Positions 1 through 9,879 of a DNA stretch of 64,000 nucleotides are shown here, one piece after another. This stretch comes from Niastella yeongjuensis (lineage in GTDB: Bacteria > Bacteroidota > Bacteroidia > Chitinophagales > Chitinophagaceae): the NCBI RefSeq assembly GCF_900110245.1, contig NZ_FOCZ01000011.1, positions 62,001 to 126,000 of the forward strand, in the 5' to 3' direction. Both the position numbers and the translations under genes were made by a program. The notes beneath the pieces are model-generated. The model saw only the letters and a list, made by a program, of their open reading frames with translations. It was not told where the DNA came from and searched no databases. The first letter of the stretch is position 1; each line of letters starts with the position of its first letter.

Positions 1-1634
1 GGTCGGGGTATTCTCGAAGATATATTTGCCAGTTTACCTGAACTGAGTTCATAACTAAAATAATTACCTTGCTTCTGTGCATCAAAATATACCAAGTATT
101 TGCCGCCAGGAGAAAACCAGAAGCAATTGTATGCCGTCGTTACCGGCAAAGTTATACGAACCCCATTTTTCAATGAAACAAGCCAATTGCTGTCTTTTCC
201 GAAATTCTGTTCCCAAAAACGGTCGCCGAGGATAGATTTTCTACTTTTTTTTATGATTGCAAAATCATCTCCTAACAAAAATAGCCGCTCCTGTTGATTT
301 TCCTGGTAGGTTACTCGTCCATTGTCGGGATTTAGAATTGCTTGGCACACATTCAGCTCAGTCGACAGATAAGGTTGGGTCGATTGCAGATTGGTATCCT
401 TGTTACTCCATATATCTAACCCAGCCAAATCCGGATTAGGAAGTGATCGATTATGTATTTGCGACTTTAAACTAAAGATAACATACCGATAATTTTTGAC
501 AAATGCTAAGGTTCCATCCTGAATCATTAACAGGGAATCTGGTCCCATTTGATCAATCACTTGTTGTTCAGCTTTCTCTTTCCCTGCTTTATAATACCAA
601 ATGGAAGAACGAGGAATTCTGTTCTGATTTTTATTTCGAAAGTCCTTACTAACAAATGCAACCTGGTAACCAGACTTGTCAATAATATATTTGCCTAAAG
701 TAATACAGGTATCAGTATTTGACCAGATAGTAGTTGGTTCGCCATCCGGAGGGCTTGCAAACTGTAATGAACTACAACGTAAATTAGAAAGAGGCGCGGA
801 AGATTCTAAAACTAATGAGTTACCCTCCGCATTAAATAAAAATTTTGACACAAATGGAAAATGCTTATCTATTCCTGTTGCAAGATTACATATAGTTAAT
901 GCTGTTGAGTCATTCAGTTTCCGATACGCAATCCATTGACCTGAATTATCAAGTTCATATTTATTAACACCATTGAATCGCTTTTCTTTTCCTGTCGAAA
1001 TCTCATATAAGACCAACGTTGTATCTTCATTTTTAATTTGACAAGCAAGCCATTTTCCGGTTTTATCAAACGTATAAGCATAAACCTGATCAAATCTTTT
1101 TTCCTGCCCAGTGATGAAATTAAGCAACTTTAATTCTCCATTGGCTAATAGATACGCCATATATTGATCGTTATCTGGCTTTTTAAATGAAATAACATCA
1201 AGAACACAATTACGCAACCCATTAGCCATTTGTAAAAAGCATAACTGATCGTTATCCTTGTATATATATTGTTTGCTGTCACCTGAAAAAAAACCTGGTT
1301 TAGCGCTTTTAAAAGACACTCGCCAGGAATTAACCGTGGACTGTACAACCAGAGAATCAAGCTTCCGGCTTTCCCAACTTGTCCCTCTATCAACAGTATA
1401 AGCAAAGTATTTTCCATTACGGCTTATGGCCCGATAGTTGCCCAGCAACGGCCAGTTATCAATGGCATTAAAATCCAGTAACGGCTTGTCATTTTTAGAT
1501 AAATTAGCATGTGCCTGGCTCCAAACATATTCCTTTAAATTTATACGTTGCACCTGCACGGGCGTAACTATTGATTGGGCATAAGCTGCAACGGAAAAGA
1601 TTTTTAAATAATAAATCAAAAAGAAGCGTTTCAT
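1..1634 (-). CDS. S9-peptidase-like protein, N-terminal beta-propeller part (runs off the window)
   Basis: The minus frame is open from an ATG at 1634 to the window edge, giving 544 residues without a stop, so the C-terminus lies outside. It opens with a Sec signal peptide (MKRFFLIYYLKIFSVAAYAQ), then repeated short blocks of the form GKYFAYT, GKWLACQI, GQWIAYR and GKYLVYF, which are typical of WD40-like/PD40 propeller blades. Bacteroidota proteins with this N-terminus usually carry a C-terminal prolyl-oligopeptidase (S9) alpha/beta-hydrolase domain; that part cannot be seen here, so the peptidase call is inference. It follows the SusC-SusD-thioredoxin genes on the same strand about 110 bases downstream, which fits a locus for taking up and breaking down peptides. 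A bare propeller protein is the alternative. Confidence 0.6.
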   Translation of the reverse strand, partial: MKRFFLIYYLKIFSVAAYAQSIVTPVQVQRINLKEYVWSQAHANLSKNDKPLLDFNAIDNWPLLGNYRAISRNGKYFAYTVDRGTSWESRKLDSLVVQSTVNSWRVSFKSAKPGFFSGDSKQYIYKDNDQLCFLQMANGLRNCVLDVISFKKPDNDQYMAYLLANGELKLLNFITGQEKRFDQVYAYTFDKTGKWLACQIKNEDTTLVLYEISTGKEKRFNGVNKYELDNSGQWIAYRKLNDSTALTICNLATGIDKHFPFVSKFLFNAEGNSLVLESSAPLSNLRCSSLQFASPPDGEPTTIWSNTDTCITLGKYIIDKSGYQVAFVSKDFRNKNQNRIPRSSIWYYKAGKEKAEQQVIDQMGPDSLLMIQDGTLAFVKNYRYVIFSLKSQIHNRSLPNPDLAGLDIWSNKDTNLQSTQPYLSTELNVCQAILNPDNGRVTYQENQQERLFLLGDDFAIIKKSRKSILGDRFWEQNFGKDSNWLVSLKNGVRITLPVTTAYNCFWFSPGGKYLVYFDAQKQGNYFSYELSSGKLANISSRIPR

Positions 1635-1744
1635 AATCAACAAAAATGTTATACAAGAATAAGAAAAACAAAATCACCTAAAGTTTACTATCCTATGAAA
1701 AAACTAGCTTATTTTAAATATGCCTGAAAATCAATCATCTAAAT

Positions 1745-3151
1745 TTACTTCCAAACTACTGCTTCCGACAGCCTTTTGCCTCGTTTCATTTCTTCCAGTT
1801 TTACATCAAAACTGTTCTTTACTGTATGCACTGGAACTAAAGCAACAGCCTTTTCCATCCATTTTATCGCATCCTCACTCCTTCCTGTCTTGTACAATAA
1901 ACAAGCATAAGTATCAATTAAACCTGCATCGATATATTCAGCAAATATTACTAGCACTTTTTTCATCCAAGGCAAATACCCCTCTAATATTTTTTTATCT
2001 GTTGAAAATAAAAACGCATCGTAAGCCCTATTATTTATTGCGGACAACACAGTGGATTTTAGATCGACTGTAAGGTCTGGCGGATATTTATTTATCATAA
2101 AAAGGAAGTAGCGGGCTGATGCTGCTTTATTTTCATGACGTTCGTACCATTCTACTTTGGCAGCCAGTACATTTCTTCTGGCACAATCAGTATTAAACTT
2201 CTTGGTCAACATGTTTTCTAACTTTCTCCAATCAGCCTCCTGTAATTTTGCCGTTTTCCCAGTTGGTGACACTGTAGTGAGATAACCACCTGTCATGGTA
2301 ACACCCGAACCCGCAGCCTGTTCTACCAAAAAAGGTCTAATGATTTCATTCATAATAGCGATATCAATTACATTTCGGGAAAACCCTTTCCGGGCCATAA
2401 CGTTATCGATAAGATTACCATCCACATAAAAAAAATTAAATAACCGGGAACCGGTATTAAGAGGAAGCGAAGCCCAGAATTTTATATTTTCCTGCGTATA
2501 CCGGAGGTTGGGTGGCAATTTACATACATAATCTAGATGTACTTTTATTAGTTGACGCCACAAATCCATATCACGATTGGCATCAGTACAACGAACCATA
2601 TACGGAAGTCTATCGTATGCAATATCGCCTTGCTTATACCTTGCTAGCAAAATTTCATAGTCTTTATTAGGATCATCATATTTTCTTCCAGGCTGCATAG
2701 CCAAGCTTCCAAGCGAAATAAAGTTTTGTGTATTTTTAAACCCCACATCTTTATGTAAAACTATTCCCTGAGGAGATAAAAATATATAAGTAGGATACAT
2801 ATCTACATAATACTTTTTTTTAAGTGTGTCTACATCCTCGTACCACCTTTTAACCTGTTCATTGTCATTATCCGTTTTATCCATTTGTACTTTCACAGAC
2901 AAAAAGTGATCGTTGAAAAAGCTGCCCACGGAATCGTTGTTATAGATTAAATTGTCCATTTGCTTACAGGGGCCACACCAGGTTGTAAAACAGTCTAGGA
3001 AAATGTATTTATTCTCTTTTAAAGCCTTTGCTTTTACCTGTTCCAGAGATAGTTCAAGTATCCATTTTATACCTTTTTCACTATTTTGGGCTCGTATCTT
3101 TATTGAAAAACATAAAATCACGAACAATAGAAGATGTTTGATATTTAACAT
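1745..3151 (-). CDS. Secreted thioredoxin-fold protein with long C-terminal helical domain
   Basis: 468 residues. A signal peptide (about 1-21, ending IKIRAQ) is followed by a thioredoxin-like domain (about 30-150) with an intact CGPC redox motif at residues 59-62 in the context TTWCGPCKQM. This is the DUF255/thioredoxin_7-like type placed in the periplasm. The remaining ~300 residues are mostly helical with TPR-like spacing near the end (YACLLYKTGRSEDAIKWMEKA). It sits 90 bases after the SusD gene on the same strand and before the S9-like gene. Thioredoxin-fold proteins commonly accompany SusC/SusD pairs in Chitinophagaceae. A role in reducing or isomerising disulfides of imported or secreted protein substrates is plausible but not shown. 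Confidence 0.75.
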   Translation of the reverse strand: MLNIKHLLLFVILCFSIKIRAQNSEKGIKWILELSLEQVKAKALKENKYIFLDCFTTWCGPCKQMDNLIYNNDSVGSFFNDHFLSVKVQMDKTDNDNEQVKRWYEDVDTLKKKYYVDMYPTYIFLSPQGIVLHKDVGFKNTQNFISLGSLAMQPGRKYDDPNKDYEILLARYKQGDIAYDRLPYMVRCTDANRDMDLWRQLIKVHLDYVCKLPPNLRYTQENIKFWASLPLNTGSRLFNFFYVDGNLIDNVMARKGFSRNVIDIAIMNEIIRPFLVEQAAGSGVTMTGGYLTTVSPTGKTAKLQEADWRKLENMLTKKFNTDCARRNVLAAKVEWYERHENKAASARYFLFMINKYPPDLTVDLKSTVLSAINNRAYDAFLFSTDKKILEGYLPWMKKVLVIFAEYIDAGLIDTYACLLYKTGRSEDAIKWMEKAVALVPVHTVKNSFDVKLEEMKRGKRLSEAVVWK

Positions 3152-3240
3152 GTTATTCTATTTATTATTATTTCAATGTTGTTATCCGATTACCCGAGGG
3201 TAATATGGTTGTATAAACGATCATGTGATTGTCACGACTT

Positions 3241-4758
3241 TTAATAACCGATATTTTGAATTAAGTTGGGAGCTTGTTGCAGGTCAGATAATGGTAATGG
3301 ATATAATTTCTGATAAGATTGCCAAGGCGCTCCTTTTGCCTTTTCTGGTGTAACTATACTCATCACTGCATCGACGTTCGCGGTTCTCTTTAGATCAAAC
3401 CAGCGATGCCCCCACTCACAGAAAAGTTCAACCTGTCTCTCATGTAAAATAGCAGACAATAAGGCTGTTTTATCGCTAGCAGTTGTATTAGCAAGACCCG
3501 CCCTACTGCGAATGTCATTCAGATCTTCTTGTGCTCCGGCTATATTACCTTGTTCGGCCCTCGCTTCCGCCCTGATCAAATATTGTTCGCCTAATCGCAA
3601 CACCATGAAATATTCAGTCATATCTGAAGATGTAGTCGCACCTGGTGAGCTGTTTATCTTGTATTTATATGGAAACACAACGGTGTCAAAATCGGAGGTA
3701 GAGATCTTGTAACTTATAGTATCTACCCAGTTACCATACACTCCTCGTTGATCTCCCAATTCAAAAGCCCCTATCAGATTGTCGCTTATATAAACCGGAT
3801 TGTCCACAGAATTAGGACCAGTATACGGTATTATTAAAGTTCGAGCTTCCACAGTATTAAAATTTGGAGCAGTAGGTTGCAATTGCCAGATAGCTTCTCG
3901 ACTGTTTTTGAGAAAAACTTTATTTAAAGCAGACAGGCCAAAGAGGGAAGTATTACCTATAAGTTTAGTAGCATGCTCTTCCGCCTTTGGATATTCACCA
4001 ATGTAAAGATACACTCTTGCCAATAAGGCCTCAGCAGCCCACCTGGTAGGTCTAACCCTTTCTGTTGTAGCACTTAATAAGCTGGCCGTCAAATAATCGG
4101 CGCTTAAAAGTTCTACTGCATCACGGAGATCTGTGATTATTTGTTCATATACCTGTCCTTTGGACATTCGGCTTGATAACGCATTTATCCTAGGGTCACT
4201 AGTTAAAACCAGCGGTACATCTCCAAAAAGATTAACCAGGTAGAAATAGAAAAAAGCCCGCATAAATTTAGCTTCGCCCAGAAGTTGTTGTTTAACGACC
4301 GGCGTCAACCCATTAGAAGAAGCAATCCCTTCAATTGCTGCATTACATTTAAATATGCATTTATATAATGGCGCCCAATGGTTAAAACCGGACCCAGGCA
4401 CAACCGTTACTTGTAAGGCATTATGAAAATATTCCTGATATACCCGATTAGTAACACCGCCATATAGTGCTAATTCATCTGAAGATAAACCTGTAAACAA
4501 AGTAATACTACCGCTTCCTTGAACTGGATTAGTAATCTCAACAGCATTCATAGAATTAAACAAACCAGTCAAGACAGAAATAGCACTGGCATCATTTTGA
4601 TACACATTATTTTCAGCAAGAGTATTCGATGGGGGCTGGACTTCTACTAACTTCTTGCAGGAAAAAATACATAATGCTATTGACAACATTATAAGTGTTA
4701 ACCGCCCCTGCCATTCTGAAAGGGTTATTTCGTTGCTATGGCAATTAAATTTGTCCAT
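3241..4758 (-). CDS. SusD/RagB family outer-membrane lipoprotein (locus A)
   Basis: Surface lipoprotein that binds nutrient and hands it to its SusC partner. The ATG at 4758 gives 505 residues; an in-frame ATG at 4803 would add 15. The lipobox is visible as CIFSCKK, followed by the typical SusD start KLVEVQPPSN. Family blocks are present: FMRAFFYFYLVNLFGDVPLV, the TPR-like RPTRWAAEALLARVYLYIGE, and a C-terminal ERQVELFCEWGHRWFDLKRT. Length is normal for the family. It follows the SusC gene by about 70 bases and is clearly paralogous to the SusD at 28643-30043 (shared RPT-WAA-ALLARVYLY and EWGHRWFDL blocks). The substrate cannot be read from sequence; the neighbouring thioredoxin and S9-like proteins favour peptides over glycans. 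Confidence 0.95.
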   Translation of the reverse strand: MDKFNCHSNEITLSEWQGRLTLIMLSIALCIFSCKKLVEVQPPSNTLAENNVYQNDASAISVLTGLFNSMNAVEITNPVQGSGSITLFTGLSSDELALYGGVTNRVYQEYFHNALQVTVVPGSGFNHWAPLYKCIFKCNAAIEGIASSNGLTPVVKQQLLGEAKFMRAFFYFYLVNLFGDVPLVLTSDPRINALSSRMSKGQVYEQIITDLRDAVELLSADYLTASLLSATTERVRPTRWAAEALLARVYLYIGEYPKAEEHATKLIGNTSLFGLSALNKVFLKNSREAIWQLQPTAPNFNTVEARTLIIPYTGPNSVDNPVYISDNLIGAFELGDQRGVYGNWVDTISYKISTSDFDTVVFPYKYKINSSPGATTSSDMTEYFMVLRLGEQYLIRAEARAEQGNIAGAQEDLNDIRSRAGLANTTASDKTALLSAILHERQVELFCEWGHRWFDLKRTANVDAVMSIVTPEKAKGAPWQSYQKLYPLPLSDLQQAPNLIQNIGY

Positions 4759-4828
4759 TGTGATTATTTTACTAAAATATGACTGGGTTCGTATTATTAT
4801 CACTATATGTAAACTATTGAGTGAAGAT

Positions 4829-7800
4829 TTACAATTCCAGGTTTAAGCCTATTGTCCATAGTTGTAATGGCGGTAAATTAAGGGCACTTCTTGTCTCTGG
4901 ATCGAGGCCGGTATAATTCGTGATTGTAGCTAGGTTTTGTCCACTGAAATAAATCCGTGCGCTTTGCCCTGAACCTTGTTTGGTAGTTTTCTTCAGCCAT
5001 TTGGCTGGAATTTGCCAAGAAAGTGAAACGTTTTTTAAGCGGATATAGGATGCATCAGTATTATACCACACATCACTAATTGCAGGCCAAAGCGCGACAT
5101 CATAACCGGTGGTATAACGGGCGATGGGTTTATTATCTCCAGCTTTTTGCCAACGTTCTAAAATTGTATGGGGTTGATTAGATCCATTCGGTATAAATCC
5201 ACCTGGAGTCCAATAACCGTAATAATACAAATCCCTACCGCTAATTTGACGCACCAATTGAATTAGGAAATCCAATTGAAAGCCTTTATAACTGACGCTG
5301 TTTAATAAACCACCATAATATTTAGTAATCGGTGTCGCTAAGGCCGTTCTATCTTCAACATAGTTAGGATTGGAGGTTGTATTACCATTTTTATCCTGCA
5401 CCAAGTATAAACCATTGCTGTTATCAACCCCTACATATCTCAATACCTTAACAACCCCCAACGGCTGCCCCACTATAACCCCTAAATTACCAGATGCATA
5501 ACTCGTTGATTCAATATTTGGGAAACTAATTAGTTTGTTCTTAGGAATGGTCAAATTAACAGTGCTTGTCCATTGTAAATTTTTATTCTTCAAATTGACG
5601 GTAGAAAGCATAAATTCCCAACTTGTATTTTGAATAGTAGCGGGAAAATTTTGTAACATGCTGGTAAACCCAGTGACACTTGGAACAGCATATTGTATTA
5701 ACTGGTTGGAAGAACGATTTCTCGCATAAGTAGCATTCAAGATTATCCGGTCATTAAAAAATCCTAGATCAAGCCCAGCCTGCAATTTGTGTGTCAATTC
5801 CCACTGCAGATAAGGATTTGGCGGAAATAATCCCACAGCTAACCCAGTTCCATCCTGATATGGAATGGGCGTATTGCTGTTATAATACAAACTCAAGTAA
5901 CTATAGTCGGCAATCTGGTCATTACCGGTAGTTCCGTAGCTAGCACGTAGTTTGCCGTAGCTAAGAAAAGGAACATATTTATCTACAAAGTCATCCTGAC
6001 TAAAGATCCACCCTAAACCCACACTCCAGAAATTGTGGAACTTATTTTTATCACCGAATCTACTGCTACCATCTCTTCGAGCTGTAAGATTGATCAAATA
6101 TTTTTCGTCCCAGTTATATGTAAGCCGCCCAAACATTGCAGTGTATTTCGACATAACAAATGCAGAACTGTTATAAATACTTACGGTTTTGGCTGCTGCA
6201 GGAGATTTCATTAACTGATCGTTACTGAACCCATCTGCACCAAAAGACAATACATCGCTGGTATTTCGACTCCAAGTGGCTCCTAACAGACCATTAAAAT
6301 TATTTTTACCAGTCTTTCTGCTATAGGAAATTTGTGGCTCTATAATAAAAGAATTCATGTTTCTATTAGCGAAATCAGTATGGCGTTCATAATAAATTCT
6401 ATCTTCTGGCTTATATGTTCCCAATGGAGTAAGATTTGTTAAATCAGATTGCTGATTCGTGTATCCCAGACCACTACTAACCTGGAGACTTGGCAATATC
6501 TTGTAGGCAATCCGTAGATTACTTACCAGATTCCGGGTAGTATTATTATATTCATATTGAAGGTTGGCCAAGGGATTACTCCATGTTGATTTGCCTGCTG
6601 CATCAGGTTCCCAATTTAATGTACCATCGGCGTTATACAACGCGGGAGCATTAGGCGCTAAAAAGATTTGACTTGTAAAATCTGTATTTGGCAAATGGTT
6701 CTGATCATAAAAATAGCTACCTGTTAAACCTATACTAAATTTTTGATTGATGGAGAGGCCGTTAAAGTTAAAGTGTAACCCACCGCTTTTATCATCAAAA
6801 CTGCCAGGAAACACAGTAGTTTGTCGTTTATAGGTCCCATTTATTAGGTATTGAACTGTGTTAGTTCCACCAGAAACACCTGCGGTAATATTGGAGTAAT
6901 GAGCAGTATTGCTGATAAGTTCTTTTTGCCAATCCGTAGAACGAGTAGTGTCCCAAACTTTTAGATCATAGTAATTTCTATCAGTCGTAGATTGTCCATC
7001 CAGATCGATACCATCATTATTTAGTGCTTCATACCGCATATCCAGATACTGCCGTAAATTCAGCAAATTGGCTTTGCGTGTTACATTCGCCCAACCTTGC
7101 TGTAGATTCATGTTAAACTTTGAATGGCCAGCTTTCCCTTTTTTGGTGGTGATCAAGATAGCACCATTCGCTGCACGGCTGCCATAAATGGCTGTCGCAT
7201 CCGCATCTTTTAAAATATCAATGGACTCAATATCGGAAGGATTAAGGTAATTAAGCGGGCTTCCTTGTTGTACAATTCCTTCCAATCCAGAATTTGTAAG
7301 CTGAGAAAAAAAAGGCACCCCGTCTATCACTATCAATGGATCAAGGCCATTCCGAATGCTATTTTGCCCTTGGATTCTTACCTTCACGGCACCACCGGGC
7401 AACCCATTTAGTTGATTAACTTCAATGCCAGTTACTCGACCTTGCAAAGCCAATAAGGGATTATTCACCGGCTGTTTTTCGATATCTGCCGCCTTTACCG
7501 TGCCCACATTTCCTGTGCTGAATCGACGCGAAGTGGTACCATAAGCGATCACCTGCGCTTCATCCAAATTCCCAACCGCTATTTTTAATTTAACAGATAG
7601 GAACTCATTATTCTTCACTACTATTTCCTGCCTGTCAAATCCTATCGACGTTATCTGCAATATCGCGTTTTCAGGCACCTGTCTCAATAAAAACTCCCCC
7701 CTCAAATTAGTAGTTGTCCCCTTACTCGTCCCTTTGACTACTACGTTCACATTTTGCGCGGGCATTCCACTCTCATCGGTTATAACCCCGCGTACTTCAT

Positions 7801-8263
7801 CAATGGGATCTTTTATAAATGAAGGAGAATGTTGTTTAACAGTTACCTCTTTCCTTGGTCGAATTATAACTGTCTTCTCATTCACCTCCCAATCCAACTT
7901 CCTATCCTTCAAAATCAAATCAAGCACCTTCTCCACGGGAGCATCTTTAACAATAACAGTAACTTTCGCCGCTCCCTCCAACAACTGCGAAGTATACAAG
8001 AATTTATAATCAGTTTGTTGTTGTATCTTCTTCAGCACCTTCTCTATCGGCACATCCTTTTCCGATAGGGTTATCTTCTGCCCATAACCAGCCGCTGCCG
8101 CTTGGAGGCAGGCGCCTAATAGAAGTATTGCAGTCAATTTCATAATTCTACCTGCATGTCGCAGCATTTTACTGGTGCCGGCCACAGCACCTGGTTTTGG
8201 TTTAGTTGCACTATTGCCCAAGGCGAACAATAAATGCACTAGTTTGCAAACAATAATTTGCAT
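4829..8263 (-). CDS. SusC/RagA family TonB-dependent receptor with STN domain (locus A)
   Basis: Outer-membrane beta-barrel importer. The frame is open to an ATG at 8314; I choose the ATG at 8263 (1144 residues) because the matching codon context (ATGCAA preceded by AAAG) is conserved in the locus B SusC at 33447. The signal peptide core is MKLTAILLLGACLQAAAAGY after a long n-region. Domains in order: STN (KITLSEKDVPIEKVLKKIQQ and after), carboxypeptidase-regulatory-like domain (EVRGVITDESGMPAQNVNVV), plug (NPLLALQGRVTGIEVNQLNG with ILKDADATAIYGSRAANGAI), then the barrel ending at ...LWTIGLNLEL. The STN domain implies control through the neighbouring FecR/sigma pair. No glycan enzymes are nearby. 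Confidence 0.95.
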   Translation of the reverse strand: MQIIVCKLVHLLFALGNSATKPKPGAVAGTSKMLRHAGRIMKLTAILLLGACLQAAAAGYGQKITLSEKDVPIEKVLKKIQQQTDYKFLYTSQLLEGAAKVTVIVKDAPVEKVLDLILKDRKLDWEVNEKTVIIRPRKEVTVKQHSPSFIKDPIDEVRGVITDESGMPAQNVNVVVKGTSKGTTTNLRGEFLLRQVPENAILQITSIGFDRQEIVVKNNEFLSVKLKIAVGNLDEAQVIAYGTTSRRFSTGNVGTVKAADIEKQPVNNPLLALQGRVTGIEVNQLNGLPGGAVKVRIQGQNSIRNGLDPLIVIDGVPFFSQLTNSGLEGIVQQGSPLNYLNPSDIESIDILKDADATAIYGSRAANGAILITTKKGKAGHSKFNMNLQQGWANVTRKANLLNLRQYLDMRYEALNNDGIDLDGQSTTDRNYYDLKVWDTTRSTDWQKELISNTAHYSNITAGVSGGTNTVQYLINGTYKRQTTVFPGSFDDKSGGLHFNFNGLSINQKFSIGLTGSYFYDQNHLPNTDFTSQIFLAPNAPALYNADGTLNWEPDAAGKSTWSNPLANLQYEYNNTTRNLVSNLRIAYKILPSLQVSSGLGYTNQQSDLTNLTPLGTYKPEDRIYYERHTDFANRNMNSFIIEPQISYSRKTGKNNFNGLLGATWSRNTSDVLSFGADGFSNDQLMKSPAAAKTVSIYNSSAFVMSKYTAMFGRLTYNWDEKYLINLTARRDGSSRFGDKNKFHNFWSVGLGWIFSQDDFVDKYVPFLSYGKLRASYGTTGNDQIADYSYLSLYYNSNTPIPYQDGTGLAVGLFPPNPYLQWELTHKLQAGLDLGFFNDRIILNATYARNRSSNQLIQYAVPSVTGFTSMLQNFPATIQNTSWEFMLSTVNLKNKNLQWTSTVNLTIPKNKLISFPNIESTSYASGNLGVIVGQPLGVVKVLRYVGVDNSNGLYLVQDKNGNTTSNPNYVEDRTALATPITKYYGGLLNSVSYKGFQLDFLIQLVRQISGRDLYYYGYWTPGGFIPNGSNQPHTILERWQKAGDNKPIARYTTGYDVALWPAISDVWYNTDASYIRLKNVSLSWQIPAKWLKKTTKQGSGQSARIYFSGQNLATITNYTGLDPETRSALNLPPLQLWTIGLNLEL

Positions 8264-8276
8264 AACTTTGGGTTGA

Positions 8277-8355
8277 ATGTTAACAATGTGATGGCAGACA
8301 TTGCAGGTTGACATGAAAGCCAGAAATGTAGCAGCATTACTGGCTTTCTCTTTTT
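8277..8355 (+). ncRNA. Putative antisense RNA to the susC leader (locus A)
   Basis: On the plus strand, opposite the susC 5' leader, a perfect Bacteroidota -7 box TAACTTTG lies at 8263-8270 with TTTG at 8243-8246 (gap 16). About 45 bases after the predicted start is a terminator-like hairpin: GAAAGCCAG at 8315-8323, a 16-base loop, CTGGCTTTC at 8340-8348, then TCTTTTT. The whole unit would be about 80 nt and fully antisense to the leader just upstream of the susC start codon. Locus B has the same arrangement at the same distance. cis-antisense RNAs at susC homologues (DonS type) are known in Bacteroides. Exact ends are predicted, not shown. Confidence 0.45.
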
Positions 8356-8550
8356 AGCTGGTCGGTCTCATAAGCAGTTTGCTAAGCAGGCAGTCAATCG
8401 CAATTAAGATAAGTGGCCTAATGATAATGGACGTACAGCGTAGTCTCCTCCGGCAAGGATTCGATTGGAGGATAAGGCGGGTATGACAACGCAAATCACT
8501 ACATGGAAAGTCCTATTATAAGGGTCCGGGATCAGAGCAGAAGGTGCACT

Positions 8551-9762
8551 TTATATAGGTTTTACAACAATTTTTTTTCCTTCGACGATGAACTTCACCG
8601 AACCGGTTTTTTCTAACAACTCTAACACTTTCGAAGCATTGCTATACCGGGAAATCTCACCATTGAATTCCCATTTCTTTACGGCTTCATTTTCAAATTG
8701 AGTGGGCGACAAATCATACCAGCGCTCCAGCTGCCGCATGATCTGCTGTATGTTCGTATTGTTAAAGAGGAATTTCCCATCTTTCCAGGCAAGCACCTGG
8801 TGCATGTCAACATCACTTTCTATATTTATGGAGGGACCTTTTACAACAGCCTGTTGGCCTGGTTTAATTATTTGCGCTACTTGTTCCTGCTGTACTTTAA
8901 CAGAGCCTTCCATCAAAGTAACCTTTATATCATTTTCATTCTCGTACGTGTTCACATTGAATTTGGTACCCAGTACGGTTACACTCATGTTACCTTTACT
9001 TACCACAAAACGTTTACCGTGGGATTTGGCTACTTCGAAGTATGCTTCACCTGTTATTTCCACTTTACGCTCTTCATTATTGAATGCAACCGGATACTTT
9101 ATAGAACTTTCGGCATTCAACCATACGTTTGATCCATCGCTTAGTTGTAAGTACACCACATCACTTCCCTTGGGCACTGAAATCCTATTATATGTCATAG
9201 ATCGATCACCAGGGGCGCCTGTACGTGCTGTATAACTCAATAAGCCACTCTCTTGTTTCGTAACCTGAACATTGCCCTGGGTAGCCAACAGACCGGCTTT
9301 AAGGCTGTCAAGCCGTATCGAAGTACCATCATCAAGGGTTAAGTACGCGTGAGTGGTGGTGGGCGTTACATCATGTTGTACTGCTTTTGCGACAACCGGT
9401 GTATGTGGTGAAGGCTTCGCGGGTTTTAACCACCAATACATAAGCAATGAAGCGCATAGAACCACGGCTGCCGCAGCAGTATACATTATCACCCGCATTC
9501 GAAACTCCCGGCGCTTATACGCCGGGTATTCCATTAAATACCTGGCATGCAATTTTGCCCAACTGTCATTCACCTCCTGCTCTGCCAGTCCATACACACG
9601 CACTTGTTCCATCAGCGCGGGGATATTATTTATTTCATCATAGAGTTGTTGATTAGCAGGGGATTGTTTTAACCAGCTCTCCAGTTCAACTGCTTCTTCC
9701 GGCGTTAATTCATTCCTGAGCTGCTTAAACAACAATTCACTTATATTCTGATTTGTCATCAC
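8551..9762 (-). CDS. FecR-family anti-sigma factor (locus A)
   Basis: 403 residues. The cytoplasmic N-terminal part (LFKQLRNELTPEEAVELESW) should hold the sigma factor, followed by one transmembrane helix near 88-110 (MRVIMYTAAAAVVLCASLLM). The periplasmic FecR domain is recognisable by LQLSDGSNVWLNAESSIKYP and GEAYFEV...VLGTKFNVNTY, and a C-terminal DUF4974/STN-like domain ends in FIVEGKKIVVKPI. The gene lies between the sigma factor (117 bases upstream) and SusC. In this trio an occupied SusC signals through its STN domain to FecR, which releases the ECF sigma factor; that mechanism is family knowledge. Confidence 0.93.
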   Translation of the reverse strand: MMTNQNISELLFKQLRNELTPEEAVELESWLKQSPANQQLYDEINNIPALMEQVRVYGLAEQEVNDSWAKLHARYLMEYPAYKRREFRMRVIMYTAAAAVVLCASLLMYWWLKPAKPSPHTPVVAKAVQHDVTPTTTHAYLTLDDGTSIRLDSLKAGLLATQGNVQVTKQESGLLSYTARTGAPGDRSMTYNRISVPKGSDVVYLQLSDGSNVWLNAESSIKYPVAFNNEERKVEITGEAYFEVAKSHGKRFVVSKGNMSVTVLGTKFNVNTYENENDIKVTLMEGSVKVQQEQVAQIIKPGQQAVVKGPSINIESDVDMHQVLAWKDGKFLFNNTNIQQIMRQLERWYDLSPTQFENEAVKKWEFNGEISRYSNASKVLELLEKTGSVKFIVEGKKIVVKPI

Positions 9763-9879
9763 TCGGTGTAATGGTTTTGGTATTGGTGACAGCGGTCATC
9801 ATTCTTAACATTTACATAACCGCTATTTAATATATAAGCAATACAAGAACCCCATATCTAAAAAACAACATGCACTTTT

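Noticed and set aside
8432-8439. CGTACAGC shared by both fecR-susC intergenic regions (second copy 33642-33649) as an ECF promoter box
   Set aside because: An 8-base match between two ~200-base regions is likely by chance and no second box at a fixed distance was found.
8698-9235. Two plus-strand ORFs of 144 and 177 codons
   Set aside because: They lie wholly opposite the FecR gene; residue patterns are those of a reversed gene and FecR is clearly real.
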